A DNA stretch of 5,537 bases from CAZSNT01 sp964607765 (lineage in GTDB: Bacteria; Verrucomicrobiota; Lentisphaeria; Oligosphaerales; JABHEG01): contig CAZSNT010000309.1 in the NCBI GenBank assembly GCA_964607765.1, forward strand, positions 1 through 5,537, given 5' to 3'. This document shows, one piece after another, positions 5,475 to 5,537 of this stretch. The translations under genes were made by a program, and so were the position numbers. The notes beneath the pieces are model-generated. The model did not search any database. It saw nothing but the letters and a program-made list of their open reading frames with translations, and was not told the DNA's origin. Numbering within the stretch: the stretch's first letter is position 1; each line of letters opens with the position of its first letter.

Positions 5475-5503
5475 CCCCCGTAGCCCGGCTCTCCTGAGCC
5501 GGG
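5475..5503 (+). repeat. REP-like hairpin element, copy 4
   Basis: Leader CCCCCGTAG (5475-5483), stem CCCGGCTC (5484-5491), loop TCCT (the other copies have TCCC), stem GAGCCGGG (5496-5503); 8 perfect pairs. Unlike the other three it does not follow a recognisable gene in the same sense. It is preceded by GTGACGC at 5466-5472, the same heptamer that precedes copy 2 (4644-4650). The T-rich stretch after it (TGTCCTTGTTGTT) is the closest of the four to a terminator tail, but it is not a clean T-tract. Confidence 0.82.
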
Positions 5504-5537
5504 TGTCCTTGTTGTTCCGCTCTATCCGGAGGCACGC

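Noticed and set aside
28..5503. The repeats as part of a CRISPR array or integron attC sites.
   Set aside because: Copies are kilobases apart, alternate in orientation and have no regular spacers. There is no attC-type R/L box pair, and the gene fragments are not cassette-sized single genes bounded by sites.
5528..5537. GGAGG followed by CACGC at the window edge, possibly the ribosome site of a gene starting just beyond.
   Set aside because: No start codon lies in the window, so it cannot be supported here.

Overview
This is a GC-rich (about 60-65% by eye) bacterial chromosomal window. It has tightly packed genes, clear Shine-Dalgarno sites and short intergenic gaps. The gene mix is an exported GFA-domain protein, a GyrI-like effector-binding protein, a BtrH/papain-like protein, a YpeA-like GNAT, a BD-FAE-type hydrolase, an aldo/keto reductase and a YdeI-family protein. 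Together with a short hairpin repeat beginning CCCCCGTAG, this would fit a large, repeat-bearing environmental genome such as Planctomycetota, Hydrogenedentota or Acidobacteriota. That is a guess: no phylogenetic marker lies in the window, and no RNA gene, CRISPR array, integrase or transposase is visible.

Layout. The left half (48-2552, minus strand) is one apparent four-gene operon, read right to left: exported GFA-domain protein, GyrI-like small-molecule-binding protein, BtrH_N/papain-like protein of unknown function, and GNAT acetyltransferase. All three junctions share one architecture: a stop codon inside GTGA, then exactly 8 nt, then the next start. A 168-bp divergent regulatory region (2553-2720) separates it from a two-gene plus-strand operon: an exported alpha/beta hydrolase (2721-3662) and a cytosolic aldo/keto reductase (3667-4647), 4 bp apart. 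A YdeI-family gene (4760-5329, minus) converges on that operon. The right end (5330-5537) holds no recognisable gene.

The most distinctive signal is a 29-bp REP-like hairpin element present four times (28-55, 4654-4682, 4723-4751, 5475-5503). It consists of a conserved 9-bp leader (CCCCCGTAG), a perfect 8-bp GC stem and a 4-nt loop. One copy carries a compensatory C-G to G-C swap in the stem, so base pairing appears to be conserved. Three copies follow a gene's stop codon directly, in the same sense as that gene, and in one case the element's own TAG is the stop codon. The two central copies form an inverted pair that fills most of the gap between convergent genes.

Functionally, the minus-strand operon could handle or modify a small reactive molecule: an effector-binding sensor domain, an acyl-CoA-type transferase, a possible acyltransfer or peptidase-like fold, and an exported zinc/thiol protein. 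The hydrolase/reductase pair could release a product from an ester and then reduce a carbonyl. Both ideas are inferences from family membership and gene order.
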